Below are positions 46,598-55,583 of a DNA stretch of 64,000 bases, piece by piece. A program made the position numbers and the translations under genes. Numbering within the stretch: the first letter of the stretch is position 1; each line of letters starts with the position of its first letter. The stretch is from Thermomonas fusca DSM 15424 (GTDB lineage Bacteria; Pseudomonadota; Gammaproteobacteria; Xanthomonadales; Xanthomonadaceae): the NCBI RefSeq assembly GCF_000423885.1, contig NZ_AUIV01000014.1:1-64000 (forward strand), written 5' to 3'. The notes under the pieces are model-generated. The model ran no database searches and was not told the origin of the DNA. It saw nothing but the letters and a program-made list of their open reading frames with translations.

Positions 46598-49500
46598 TCA
46601 GAAGTTGTAGGTCACAACCAGGTTCATGTAGCGCGGCGACTGCCAGACCGTGGCCTGCCCGAAGTACGGCATCACCACGCCGGGGGTGCTTTCGTGGCGC
46701 GAATGCACGTTGACGGCGGTCTGGTTGTTGAGCAGGTTGTAGACGGAGAAGCGCGCCTTGAGGTCGACGCCTTCCACCGGCAGGGTCCACGTCACATTGG
46801 CGTTCAGGTCGGTGACCCAAGGCATGCGGCCAAAGGCCCCCCGCTCCGAATAGGTCAGCTGGCGCGTTGCCCACTTGGAACAGTCGTTGCTGGCGGACTG
46901 CTCACACAGCCAACCCGAGCCACCGCCGCTGAACTCGCCGGAACCGCCCGCCGCCCGGTTGTCGTTGGGCCAGACCACGCCGAACGCGGTGATCGGGCCA
47001 CCCGAACGCGCGGCCAACGTGGCGCCGAAACTCCACATGTCATTCAGCTTGAAGCTGCCGCGCAGCTTGATCTGGTGGCGGAAGTCGTTGAACAGCACGC
47101 CGTGACGCTCGTTCACCGCCGGGTGGTCGTAGTACTGCACCAGGTTGGTGTCGGCATAGCCGGTATCGGAGTTCACCGGGCCTTCGATATTGCCCTCGCT
47201 GCGGGACCACAGGTAGCTGGCGTTGAACGCCCACTTGTCGTCCCACGCACGATCGAGCTGGAACTCCACCGCCTTGTAGGTGCGCTTGGGCTTCTTGTAG
47301 CCCATGATCGCGCCGCTGCCCAATGCCTTGTAGCCGTCCTTCGAACTGTCGAAGGTCACCCAGTCATTGGTGGTGGGGCACCACAACGTGGTGGTTTCGC
47401 CCGGGTTGATGATCGGCCAGTCGCCGGAGTACCAGGGGCAGCCTTCGACATGATTGATGCGCACGTCTTCCACCGAGCGCGTCATCCGCCGGTAGGTGGC
47501 ATTGACGCCGTACGACCACGCCGGGTTGATGGCGCGCTGGAACCCGAGGATGAACTCATCCTGGAACACCATCTTCAGGTCCCGCGCCACGGCGGTGCGG
47601 AAGTCCTGCGGTGCGGGGACGTTGCCGCTGGTATTGATGCCGCCGATCTGCGCGCCGAGGATCGGCAGCAGGTAGGTGCCCGCCACCGGATGCTGCATCT
47701 GTTGCCAGCCCTCAAGCACGTAGTAGGTGTGTTCGTCGGTGGTGCCCGCGAAGTAGTCAGGCAGCTTGTTGGTCAGCGGCAGGTAGTAGCGGCCGGCGTT
47801 GCCGAACACCTTGGTCGAACCATCGCCCATCACATCCCAGCTGAAGCCCAGGCGCGGGGAAAGCATGTCGGAGAAGTCAGCCTTCGCAAAGGTCACGCCC
47901 GAGGCGTACTTGTTGTGGAACTTGTCGGCGCGCAGCCCCAGGCTCAACAACAGATTGGGGGTCACGTTCCAGTTGTCTTCCAGGTAAAGCGCTTCCGCCT
48001 CCGTGGTGACCGGCGTGCCCGTGAGGTAACGGCGTGCATCCACGATCGCCGTGGCGCCCGCGGGAATGACGGTGCCGTTGAGTGCGCTGCCGGCGGTAGC
48101 GCCTTGCACCTGGTAGCTGCGGCCATCACCCGGATAGCGCACCGAACTGGCTGAGTCCATCACCTCGCGGTCCACGCCGAACCGCAACAAGTGGTCGCCC
48201 AGCGCCCATTCGAAATCCAACCGGGCCGCCTCGCGCTTGTCAAAGCGCGTGCCGACGCTGCTTTCGGTCGGGTGGCAACCTTCCGGCGTGGTTTCGTCAC
48301 CGAACTTCTTGGTGTAGGTGCTCGAACGCGTCACGATGCTGCAATCGGCGTCCTGGGTGCTGCTGTTGGCGGCACTGCGCTTGTTCACGCCGTACATCGC
48401 CTTGGCGGTGAAGTTGTCGCCGAAATGGCCGGTATAGGTGAGCGACCAGTTTTTGCCGCCGGAGTCCGCGATGCTGTCGCCCTTCAGGCTGTCCAACGTG
48501 TCCGCAGCCCAGGTGTAGCGATAGACGTCAGTCGTCGATTCGGCCTTGTCCGAAAACGCCAGCAACTCGAGCAGATGGTCGTCGTTGATGTGCCAGTCCA
48601 GCTTGCCGCCCCAGAAACCGTTGTCCCGGCGCGTCAGCCAAGCGGCAGCGGCGTCGTAGTCCTTGGAGTTGTTGTCGCGTTTTTCGTACATCGCGAAGAA
48701 GAACAGCTTGTCCTGCACGATCGGCCCGGACGCCCACACGTTGGTCTTGAAAAGCGGGCTGGTGTCGCGACTGGTGCGGTTGCGTTCGTCCAGCGTGCCG
48801 TCGGTGTGGAAGTGGTCCTTTCTTTCCGAAGCCCAGTCCGCCGGCTCCAGCGTCACTTCCATACCTGCCTTGAACTCGTTGCCGCCGGAGCGGGTCACCG
48901 CACTGATGACGCCGCCCGTGCTGCGGCCGAACTCGGCCGAGTAGCCGCCGGTCTTGACCTGGAATTCCTTGTAGAACGCGAACGGCACGGACGAGAAGCC
49001 CTGGCGCCGATAGGGGTCGGTCACATTCAGACCATTGATGTACGCGGCGTTTTCCGCCACCGACGAACCACCGAAGGTCAAACCCCCGAAGGTGGCGCCC
49101 GATGCGACCACGCCGGGCGCAAGCAGCGCCACCGCGCCAATGCTCTGGTCGACCGGCATCCGCGCCAGCTCTTCGCGGCTGATGTTGGTCGAAGTCTCGG
49201 TGGAATAGACATCAACGCGGTTGACCACGCGTGAGCCCACCACCTGCACTGCATCCAGATTGGTCAGGTTGCCTTCATTGCCAAGATTGACCGTGGTGGT
49301 GCCACCCAGCGACACGTTCACCGCCAGTGCCTGGCCCACGTCCTCGCCTGCGCGCTTGAGCCGCAGGCTGTAATCGCCCACCGGCAGTTGGCTGACGCGA
49401 TAGCTGCCGTCACCGCCAACGGTCACCGTGCGGCTGGCACCGGTGGCGTTGTTGACCAGCACCACCTGGTCGCCGGCGCTGGCGCGACCGGCCACGGCAC

Positions 49501-49603
49501 CAGTGGCGCTCTGCGCGAAGACCGGCGAGGCTGCCAGCGATGTCAGGCACATGCCCATCGCGATACTGAGTACGGACTTGCGCAAATTGCGGGTGCTGCT
49601 CAT
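46598..49603 (-). CDS. Oar-type TonB-dependent outer-membrane receptor
   Basis: A 1001-residue outer-membrane transporter. Signal peptide residues 1-31 (SPVFAQ), then a carboxypeptidase-regulatory-like domain (about 36-105), the plug with MPVDQSIGAVALLAPGVV and GGRSTGG-type region (SAEFGRSTGGVISAVTRSGGNEF), and a long barrel ending in NLVVTYNF with the terminal Phe needed for insertion. GGGGAGAGG precedes the ATG. No substrate can be read from sequence; divergent peptidoglycan-peptide genes suggest peptide uptake. Length is typical for the Oar group. Confidence 0.92.
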   Translation of the reverse strand: MSSTRNLRKSVLSIAMGMCLTSLAASPVFAQSATGAVAGRASAGDQVVLVNNATGASRTVTVGGDGSYRVSQLPVGDYSLRLKRAGEDVGQALAVNVSLGGTTTVNLGNEGNLTNLDAVQVVGSRVVNRVDVYSTETSTNISREELARMPVDQSIGAVALLAPGVVASGATFGGLTFGGSSVAENAAYINGLNVTDPYRRQGFSSVPFAFYKEFQVKTGGYSAEFGRSTGGVISAVTRSGGNEFKAGMEVTLEPADWASERKDHFHTDGTLDERNRTSRDTSPLFKTNVWASGPIVQDKLFFFAMYEKRDNNSKDYDAAAAWLTRRDNGFWGGKLDWHINDDHLLELLAFSDKAESTTDVYRYTWAADTLDSLKGDSIADSGGKNWSLTYTGHFGDNFTAKAMYGVNKRSAANSSTQDADCSIVTRSSTYTKKFGDETTPEGCHPTESSVGTRFDKREAARLDFEWALGDHLLRFGVDREVMDSASSVRYPGDGRSYQVQGATAGSALNGTVIPAGATAIVDARRYLTGTPVTTEAEALYLEDNWNVTPNLLLSLGLRADKFHNKYASGVTFAKADFSDMLSPRLGFSWDVMGDGSTKVFGNAGRYYLPLTNKLPDYFAGTTDEHTYYVLEGWQQMQHPVAGTYLLPILGAQIGGINTSGNVPAPQDFRTAVARDLKMVFQDEFILGFQRAINPAWSYGVNATYRRMTRSVEDVRINHVEGCPWYSGDWPIINPGETTTLWCPTTNDWVTFDSSKDGYKALGSGAIMGYKKPKRTYKAVEFQLDRAWDDKWAFNASYLWSRSEGNIEGPVNSDTGYADTNLVQYYDHPAVNERHGVLFNDFRHQIKLRGSFKLNDMWSFGATLAARSGGPITAFGVVWPNDNRAAGGSGEFSGGGSGWLCEQSASNDCSKWATRQLTYSERGAFGRMPWVTDLNANVTWTLPVEGVDLKARFSVYNLLNNQTAVNVHSRHESTPGVVMPYFGQATVWQSPRYMNLVVTYNF

Positions 49604-49835
49604 AACCTCTCCCCGGTCGATGATTGAGTTGTTCTGGTGCCGCGGCGCGCGGGATTCCCGCCCCTCGCCCGCCGCCGGCAGCGACTGTCGTGGCTGTGTA
49701 ACACGCTGGGAAAATATGGTCAATAATTTATTCTTGGCGTATAACAACCACGAATCAGATATTCCGCAGTGCACAATCCGCAACACCGCCCGCAGTGCCT
49801 TCACCCGGCTGCGTGCTCCACCTGAAGGAGTCGGA
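49604..49835. promoter_or_regulatory. Divergent promoter region, AT-rich centre
   Basis: A 232-base gap between the TonB receptor and NlpC/P60 genes. Bases about 49700-49760 are strikingly AT-rich. On the minus strand TTGACC followed 17 bases later by TACACA could drive the receptor; on the plus strand GTATAAC near 49739 may be a -10 for the hydrolase. An RpiR operator would be expected here but I see no convincing palindrome. Confidence 0.45.
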
Positions 49836-51275
49836 ATGACACCCACGCGATCCCCGCGCGCCGGCATGCCGGCCGCACGCCTGCTGGCACTGGCGCTGGC
49901 ATTGGCAGCCCTGCCCGGCACCGGCATGGCGCGCACGCCGCAGGCCAACCCACTGCCGGCGCCTGCGCACGGCGTCGTCGGCGTCGCGGACGCCCAGCTC
50001 ACCCCGGATTTCTGGATCGCCCGCGCCAAGGCGCCGGACGCACTACTGCTTGCGAACCCCGCCATCGACGCCCGCAACGCGCGGCTGCTGCGCGAAGACA
50101 CCTCGATGCACGACCTGTCCGCGCTGCCGGCCACGCTGGCGCGCGCGCAGGTTACCGGCTGGATCACCGACCTGGCCTCGCCGCCAACCCGCGCCCTGTG
50201 GGACGAGGCCGGCCAGCCGGTGGCGAAGGCGACGCTCGACGCCATCGTCGCCAACCGCGCGCTTGACGCCGTCCCCGCCAGCCAGCCGACGCGTTTCGGC
50301 ATGGCCGTCCATCGCGCCTCGCTGCGCGCGTTTCCCTCCGCGCTGCGGGTGTTCAACAGCGACGACGACGCCGACATCGACCGTTTCCAGGAAAGCGCGC
50401 TGTTCCCGGGCGATGCGGTGGTGATCGCGCACGCCAGCGCCGACGGCCGCTGGCTGTTCGTGGTCAGTCCGCGCTACGCCGCCTGGGTGGAAGCCGCGGC
50501 CATCGCGGCGGGCAGCCGCGAGGCCGTGCTGGGCTACGCGCAGCGCGCACCGTACCGGGTGATCACCGGCGCCAAGCCGCGCACCGTGTTCACCCGCGAG
50601 GAGCCGCGCCTGTCGGAACTGCAGCTGGACATGGGCACGCGCGTGCCGCTGGCACAGGCCGCGCCGGACCAGCCGATCAACGGCCAGCATCCGTACAGCG
50701 CGTGGACGCTGGAGCTGCCGGTGCGCAACGCCGACGGCAGCCTGGCGTTCGCGCCGGCGCTGTTGCCGCGCATCGAGGACAGCCGCGCCGACTACCTGCC
50801 GCTGACCCGCGCCAACCTGATCCGGCAGGCGTTCAAGTTCCTGGGCGAGCGCTATGGCTGGGGCCATGCCTACAACGCCCGCGACTGCAGCGGCTTCGTC
50901 TCCGAGGTCTACCGCAGCATGGGCGTGCAGCTGCCGCGCAATACCAGTGCGCAGGCGGTCAGCCCGGTGTTCGCGCGCACCCGCTTCGCGCCGGAGGACG
51001 GTCGCGACAAGCGCATGGCGGCGGTCAGGGCACTGCAGGTCGGTGACCTGATCTACATCCCCGGCCACGTGATGATGTACATCGGCGACATCGACGGCAT
51101 GCCCTACGTGATCCACGACACCAACGGCGGCACCGTGCTCGGCGCGGACGACCAGCCGCATTCGCTGCGCCTCAACGGGGTTTCGGTCACCCCGCTGCTG
51201 CCGCTGCGCTTCGGCAAGGACCACGACTACGTCGACCGCATCACCAACATCGTCAAGGTGGCAGCCACCCAATGA
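49836..51275 (+). CDS. NlpC/P60 cell-wall peptidase with SH3-like domains
   Basis: A 479-residue exported hydrolase, likely a gamma-D-glutamyl-diaminopimelate endopeptidase like YkfC. ATG 49836 follows AAGGAG. A signal peptide covers about residues 11-31. Two SH3-like regions (about 140-330) precede the NlpC/P60 domain with catalytic C351 (ARDCSGF) and H411 (PGHVMMY). The stop overlaps the epimerase start by 4 bases, so the peptidase and the L-Ala-D-Glu epimerase are coupled, which fits murein peptide breakdown. Confidence 0.9.
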   Translation: MTPTRSPRAGMPAARLLALALALAALPGTGMARTPQANPLPAPAHGVVGVADAQLTPDFWIARAKAPDALLLANPAIDARNARLLREDTSMHDLSALPATLARAQVTGWITDLASPPTRALWDEAGQPVAKATLDAIVANRALDAVPASQPTRFGMAVHRASLRAFPSALRVFNSDDDADIDRFQESALFPGDAVVIAHASADGRWLFVVSPRYAAWVEAAAIAAGSREAVLGYAQRAPYRVITGAKPRTVFTREEPRLSELQLDMGTRVPLAQAAPDQPINGQHPYSAWTLELPVRNADGSLAFAPALLPRIEDSRADYLPLTRANLIRQAFKFLGERYGWGHAYNARDCSGFVSEVYRSMGVQLPRNTSAQAVSPVFARTRFAPEDGRDKRMAAVRALQVGDLIYIPGHVMMYIGDIDGMPYVIHDTNGGTVLGADDQPHSLRLNGVSVTPLLPLRFGKDHDYVDRITNIVKVAATQ

Positions 51276-52378
51276 AGATCACTGACATCCGCTTCGGCAT
51301 GCTGCGCGTGCCGCTGAAAACCCCGTTCAAGACCGCACTGCGCACCGTCGAGCAGGTAGAGGACGTGGTGGTGATGGTGCATACCGACGATGGCCACGTC
51401 GGCTACGGCAGCGCGCCCGCCACCGCGGTCATCACCGGCGACACCCATGGCTCCATCGTCGAGGCGGTGCGCCACTACATCGCGCCGCGCCTGATAGGCC
51501 ACGAGATCGCCAACCTCAACCACCTCACCCACCTGGTGCAGGGCGCGATGGAGAAGAACACCAGCGCCAAAGCGGCGGTGGAGATCGCCCTGTACGACCT
51601 GTGGGGCCAGCTGTACCGCGCGCCGATCTACCAGCTGCTGGGCGGCGGCGACCCGGCCATCACCACCGACATCACCATCAGCGTGGACTACATCGACAAG
51701 ATGGTGGCGGACTCGCTGGCGGCGGTGGAGCGCGGCTTCGAGTCGCTGAAGATCAAGGTAGGCAAGGACATCGGCGTGGACATCGAGCGCACCAAGGCGA
51801 TCCATGCCGCGGTGGAAGGCCGTGCCCTGCTGCGGCTGGATGCCAACCAGGGCTGGACCGCCAAGCAGGCGGTGTATGCGCTGCAGACGCTGGAAGACGC
51901 CGGGGTCAAGCTCGAGCTGGTCGAACAGCCGGTCAAGGCGCACGACCTGGCCGGGCTGCGCTACGTCACCGAACGCGTGCATACGCCGGTGATGGCCGAC
52001 GAAAGCGTGTTCGGCCCGCGCGAGGTAGTGGAGCTGATCCGCATGCGCGCCGCCGACATCGTCAACATCAAGCTGATGAAGACCGGCGGGATTTCCAACG
52101 CGGTCAAGATCGCAGATATTTGCAGCCTGTACGGGATCGACTGCATGATCGGCTGCATGCTGGAATCCAGTATTGGCGTCGCCGCCGCCGTGCATCTGGC
52201 GGTGGCGAAATCGGACGTGATCAGCAAGGTGGACCTCGACGGACCATCGCTGTGCCGCTTCGACCCGGTGCAGAGCGGCGTGATATTCAACGAATCGGAG
52301 ATCAGCGTGACCGACGCACCCGGCCTTGGCATCCGCCACATCGAAGGCCTCGCGCCCGCGCATGACCTGGCCGCCTGA
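51272..52378 (+). CDS. L-Ala-D/L-Glu epimerase
   Basis: A 368-residue enolase-superfamily enzyme. The catalytic lysines are in SLKIKVGK and NIKLMKTGG; metal ligands lie in LRLDANQGW, VEQPV and MADES. This set is characteristic of dipeptide epimerases (YkfB/YcjG) converting L-Ala-D-Glu from murein to L-Ala-L-Glu. Strictly, other dipeptides are possible. It overlaps the NlpC/P60 gene and is followed by an RpiR regulator. Confidence 0.92.
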   Translation: MKITDIRFGMLRVPLKTPFKTALRTVEQVEDVVVMVHTDDGHVGYGSAPATAVITGDTHGSIVEAVRHYIAPRLIGHEIANLNHLTHLVQGAMEKNTSAKAAVEIALYDLWGQLYRAPIYQLLGGGDPAITTDITISVDYIDKMVADSLAAVERGFESLKIKVGKDIGVDIERTKAIHAAVEGRALLRLDANQGWTAKQAVYALQTLEDAGVKLELVEQPVKAHDLAGLRYVTERVHTPVMADESVFGPREVVELIRMRAADIVNIKLMKTGGISNAVKIADICSLYGIDCMIGCMLESSIGVAAAVHLAVAKSDVISKVDLDGPSLCRFDPVQSGVIFNESEISVTDAPGLGIRHIEGLAPAHDLAA

Positions 52379-52388
52379 GGCGATCCCG

Positions 52389-53237
52389 GTGGGCACGGCG
52401 CTGGTCAAGATCCGCTCCGAGCGCGACCGCATGTCGGCGATCGAGCGGCGCATCGCCGACTTCATCGTCGAGAACGCCCAGCTGATGCGCGACTACTCCT
52501 CGCAGCACCTGGCCAACGCGCTGGGCATCAGCCAGTCCAGCGTGGTCAAGTTCTGCCAGAAGCTGGGCTTCAAGGGCTATCCGGACCTGAAGCTGGCGAT
52601 CAACGAGGCGGTGATCCGCGCCGACAGCAACGGCAGCGCGCAGCCGCAGCCGCAGGATGCCTCGCAAGCCGCCGCGCAGGGCTACGGCCTGTGGCTGCGC
52701 AAGTCGGAGGCCGAAGAAGCCACCCGCCTGATCAACCCGCCCGGCACGCTGACCGCCGTCGCCGAGGCGATCGGGCGCGCCGGCACCGTGTTCATCATCG
52801 GCCAGGGCGAAGACGACCTGCACGCGCGCACGCTGGCACTGCGGCTGGCGCAGCTGGGCATCCTCACCGTGCACAACTTCGACGCCGCACACATGACCGC
52901 CAGCCTGTCCGCGGCCAGGCCGGACGACGTGTTGCTGGCGTTCTCCGAGCACGGCCAGCAGCCCGTGCTGGGTCAGCTGGCGCGGCACATGCGCAGCCAG
53001 CGCGGCAAGGTGGTCACCATCACCCGCCACAGCGCCAACGCCCTGCGCGCGCAGGCCGATCTGGCGATGCTGGTGTCCGCGCACGACGAGCGTACGCACA
53101 TCGAACCCCTGCTCTACCACTCGGCCATGCAGCACCTGCTCGACCGGCTGTTCATCCGCCTGTACGAGGCCGACGGCGCGCGCCGCACCCGCCTGCAGGA
53201 AACGCTGGAGCGCATCCAGCCGCTGCTGGATCCGTGA
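52389..53237 (+). CDS. RpiR/MurR-family regulator with SIS domain
   Basis: A 282-residue DNA-binding regulator. N-terminal helix-turn-helix (about 20-80, with ANALGISQSSVVKFCQKLGFKG pattern) and a C-terminal SIS sugar-phosphate-type domain (about 125-260). GTG 52389 with GAGG upstream was preferred; ATG 52362 inside the epimerase gene is an alternative. MurR in E. coli senses N-acetylmuramic acid 6-phosphate; the neighbours suggest control of murein-derived nutrient use, inferred only. Confidence 0.88.
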   Translation: MGTALVKIRSERDRMSAIERRIADFIVENAQLMRDYSSQHLANALGISQSSVVKFCQKLGFKGYPDLKLAINEAVIRADSNGSAQPQPQDASQAAAQGYGLWLRKSEAEEATRLINPPGTLTAVAEAIGRAGTVFIIGQGEDDLHARTLALRLAQLGILTVHNFDAAHMTASLSAARPDDVLLAFSEHGQQPVLGQLARHMRSQRGKVVTITRHSANALRAQADLAMLVSAHDERTHIEPLLYHSAMQHLLDRLFIRLYEADGARRTRLQETLERIQPLLDP

Positions 53238-53334
53238 TGGCCCTGGCTCGTCTTGCACAGGTGATGACGGCATTCCCGCGCAGCCGGAAACCTCCGGCAA
53301 AAGCCCGCTACGATTCCACAATTCCCCGGACCCC

Positions 53335-54135
53335 ATGACGATGCCGATCCGCCGCACCGCCACCGCCCTGCTCGCCCTGTCGCTTGCCGCCTGCGCCCAT
53401 CGCAGCGCACTCCCCTCTGCAGATGCGCGCAACTGGGCGGACGCGCAGCAGATGGTGTTGGTGACCTCCGCCGACTGGGACGCCCCCGGCGGCGAGCTGC
53501 GCCGCTTCGAGCGCAACGGCGGGGGCGACGGCTGGAAGCAGATCGGCGAAACGGTGCCGGTGACCCTGGGCCGCAACGGCAGCGGCTGGGGCCTCGGCCT
53601 GAATCCGCAGCGCGGCGACGGCCCGGTCAAGCGCGAGGGCGACGGCAAGGCGCCGGCCGGCGTGTTCGCCGTCGGCACCGCGTTCGGCTACGCCGACAGC
53701 GCGAACACCGGGCTGCGCTACCAGGCAATGACAACCAATGACTGGTGCATCGACGTGCCGGCGTCGAACTACTACAACAAGATCATCGACCGCAGCACGG
53801 TCAAGGCACCGTACCTCGACCAGTCCAGCGAGCCGATGCGCCGCGATATCCACGCCGATGGCGACCAGCGCTACCGCGAAGGGTTCGTGATCGAACACAA
53901 CCAGGGCGGCACCGCGCGCCAGGGCGGCAGCTGCATCTTCGCCCACCTGTGGAAGGCGCCCGGGGAGGCCACCGCCGGCTGCACCGCGATGGCGCCGGCC
54001 AGCATGGACGCGCTGCTGGCTTGGCTGGATGCGCGCCGCAAGCCGGTGTTCGTGCTGCTGCCCAACGCCCAGTACGCGGCGCTGAGACAGGACTGGAAAC
54101 TGCCGGAAATCACCGCGCCGGAGGCCCGCCCGTGA
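53335..54135 (+). CDS. YkuD-type L,D-transpeptidase-fold lipoprotein
   Basis: A 266-residue protein with a lipobox ending SLAAC (Cys20). The catalytic region has H204 and C216 in AHLWKAPGEATAGCTAM, matching the His...GC motif of YkuD enzymes. It could cross-link or trim peptidoglycan peptides. Placed between the RpiR regulator and the symporter, it may act as a carboxypeptidase on murein peptides. The stop overlaps the symporter GTG. Confidence 0.85.
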   Translation: MTMPIRRTATALLALSLAACAHRSALPSADARNWADAQQMVLVTSADWDAPGGELRRFERNGGGDGWKQIGETVPVTLGRNGSGWGLGLNPQRGDGPVKREGDGKAPAGVFAVGTAFGYADSANTGLRYQAMTTNDWCIDVPASNYYNKIIDRSTVKAPYLDQSSEPMRRDIHADGDQRYREGFVIEHNQGGTARQGGSCIFAHLWKAPGEATAGCTAMAPASMDALLAWLDARRKPVFVLLPNAQYAALRQDWKLPEITAPEARP

Positions 54136-55388
54136 GCCAGACCGCACGCGTGCTGACCGGCCTCGTCGCCGGCATCGTCCTCGGCATCCTGCTGGCGTGG
54201 CTGGCACCGGACACCGGCCTGCGGATCGCCGCCGTAGTCGAGCCGTTCGGCAAGCTCTGGCTCAACGCCCTGCAGATGACCGTGGTGCCGCTGGTGTTCG
54301 CGCTGGTGGTGGTGGGCATCAATCAGGCCAGCGACGCCGCTCATTCCGGGCGGGTGGCGCGGCAGGCCATCATCAGCTTCGTGGTGCTGCTGTCCGCCGC
54401 CGCGGCGATGACCGCGGTGCTGGCGCCGCTGGCGCTGTCGATGCTGCAGCCCGATCCGGCCGTCGCCGCCGCGCTGCGCGGCCATGCGCAGGACATCGTC
54501 CCCCGGGCCGGCGGCTGGGCCGAGGCGCTGGTGGCCTTGGTGCCAAGCAATGCCGTCTCCGCCGCCGCCGCCTCGGCGATGCTGCCGCTGGTGACGTTCG
54601 CGTTGTTCTTCGGCTTTGCCCTGACCCGCCTTGCGCCCGAGCCGCGCGCGCAGGTGGTGGGCCTGCTGAAGGCGATCAGCGACGCGATGATCGTGATCGT
54701 GCACTGGGTGCTGTGGGCCGCGCCGGTGGGCATCTTCGCGCTGGTGCTGGCGCTGACCGCGCGCGCCGGCCTCGGCATGCTGCAGGCGCTGGGCATCTAC
54801 ATCCTGCTGGAATGCGCGCTTTACGTGCTGGCGGTGGTGCTGCTGATCGCGGTGGCGGTCATCGTGGGCAAGCGCCGCTTCCGCCACTTCATGGCCGGGC
54901 TGGTGCCGGTGCAGGTGGTCGCGGCCAGCACGCAGTCGTCGCTGGCCACGCTGCCGGCAATGCTGGACAGCGCGCAGAACCGGCTGGGCATCCCCGCCCG
55001 CGTGTCCGGGCTGGTGCTGCCGATGGCGGTCTCGCTGTTCCGCATCACCTCGCCGATCCAGTACATCGCCACTGCCTGCTTCATCGCCTGGGCGCTGGGC
55101 GTCGAACTCACCACCGCGCAGCTGGCCACCGGCGTCGGGTTGAGCGTGCTGGTCAGCATGGGCTCGGTGGGTCTGCCGGGCCAGGCGATCTTCCTTGCCA
55201 CCAACCTGCCGATCACCCAAGCCATGGGCCTGCCGATTGCCGCGCTGCCGGTACTGATGGCGGTCGATGCCATCCCCGACGTGCTGGCGACGGTGGGCAA
55301 CGTCACCGGCGACATGACCGCCACGGCGGTGGTGGCGGCGCGGAATGGGGAAGCGGAGCAATCGGTTCCATCCGAAACCGCCGCTTGA
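54132..55388 (+). CDS. Dicarboxylate/amino acid:cation symporter (DAACS family)
   Basis: A 418-residue inner-membrane transporter, likely for glutamate, aspartate or C4-dicarboxylates. GTG start overlaps the preceding stop (GTGA). Eight or so helices with re-entrant loops; the family's serine-rich loop appears as STQSSLATLP, and the later helix region has GLPGQAIFLATN. In this operon glutamate freed from L-Ala-L-Glu is a reasonable substrate. Confidence 0.88.
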   Translation: MSQTARVLTGLVAGIVLGILLAWLAPDTGLRIAAVVEPFGKLWLNALQMTVVPLVFALVVVGINQASDAAHSGRVARQAIISFVVLLSAAAAMTAVLAPLALSMLQPDPAVAAALRGHAQDIVPRAGGWAEALVALVPSNAVSAAAASAMLPLVTFALFFGFALTRLAPEPRAQVVGLLKAISDAMIVIVHWVLWAAPVGIFALVLALTARAGLGMLQALGIYILLECALYVLAVVLLIAVAVIVGKRRFRHFMAGLVPVQVVAASTQSSLATLPAMLDSAQNRLGIPARVSGLVLPMAVSLFRITSPIQYIATACFIAWALGVELTTAQLATGVGLSVLVSMGSVGLPGQAIFLATNLPITQAMGLPIAALPVLMAVDAIPDVLATVGNVTGDMTATAVVAARNGEAEQSVPSETAA

Positions 55389-55413
55389 CAATTTTCGTTG
55401 CAGTGCAGCAGAG
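55385..55413 (+). promoter_or_regulatory. Possible thr operon promoter
   Basis: A perfect TTGACA (55385-55390) overlaps the symporter stop. The expected -10 position 17 bases on reads GCAGAG, a poor match, and it would put transcription start almost at the thrL ATG. Low certainty. Confidence 0.35.
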
Positions 55414-55420
55414 TCGGCCC

Positions 55421-55495
55421 ATGTCCTGCCGCATGACCACCACCACGACCATTACCACCGGTACCACGCCGGTGCGGTCGGTCATGCCTGGATAA
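55421..55495 (+). CDS. thrL: thr operon leader peptide
   Basis: A 24-codon frame, MSCRMTTTTTITTGTTPVRS..., with nine Thr codons and one Ile within eleven residues of codon 6, and a stop at 55493-55495. This mirrors E. coli ThrL, which makes ribosome pausing sense threonine and isoleucine supply. It lies 88 bases before thrA. The second ATG at 55433 (MTTTTTITT) is an alternative start; neither has a clear ribosome binding site. Confidence 0.88.
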   Translation: MSCRMTTTTTITTGTTPVRSVMPG

Positions 55496-55583
55496 CCCAT
55501 CCCAGACACACGGCCCCCCGCAGCAGAGATGGCGGGGTGCGAATCCCGACTCGACGCGACGCGGGGCTTCCACCGGAGGCTCC
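55456..55583 (+). promoter_or_regulatory. thr attenuator with alternative stems and hidden Shine-Dalgarno
   Basis: Stem A: CACCGG (55456-55461) with CCGGTG (55469-55474) inside the leader frame. Stem B: CCCCGC (55516-55521) with GCGGGG at 55532-55537. The same GCGGGG occurs again at 55561-55566 and could compete. Stem C: GCTTCC (55566-55571) with GGAGGC (55575-55580) encloses the thrA Shine-Dalgarno. No T run follows stem B, so control may be at translation of thrA rather than classical termination. Confidence 0.6.
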
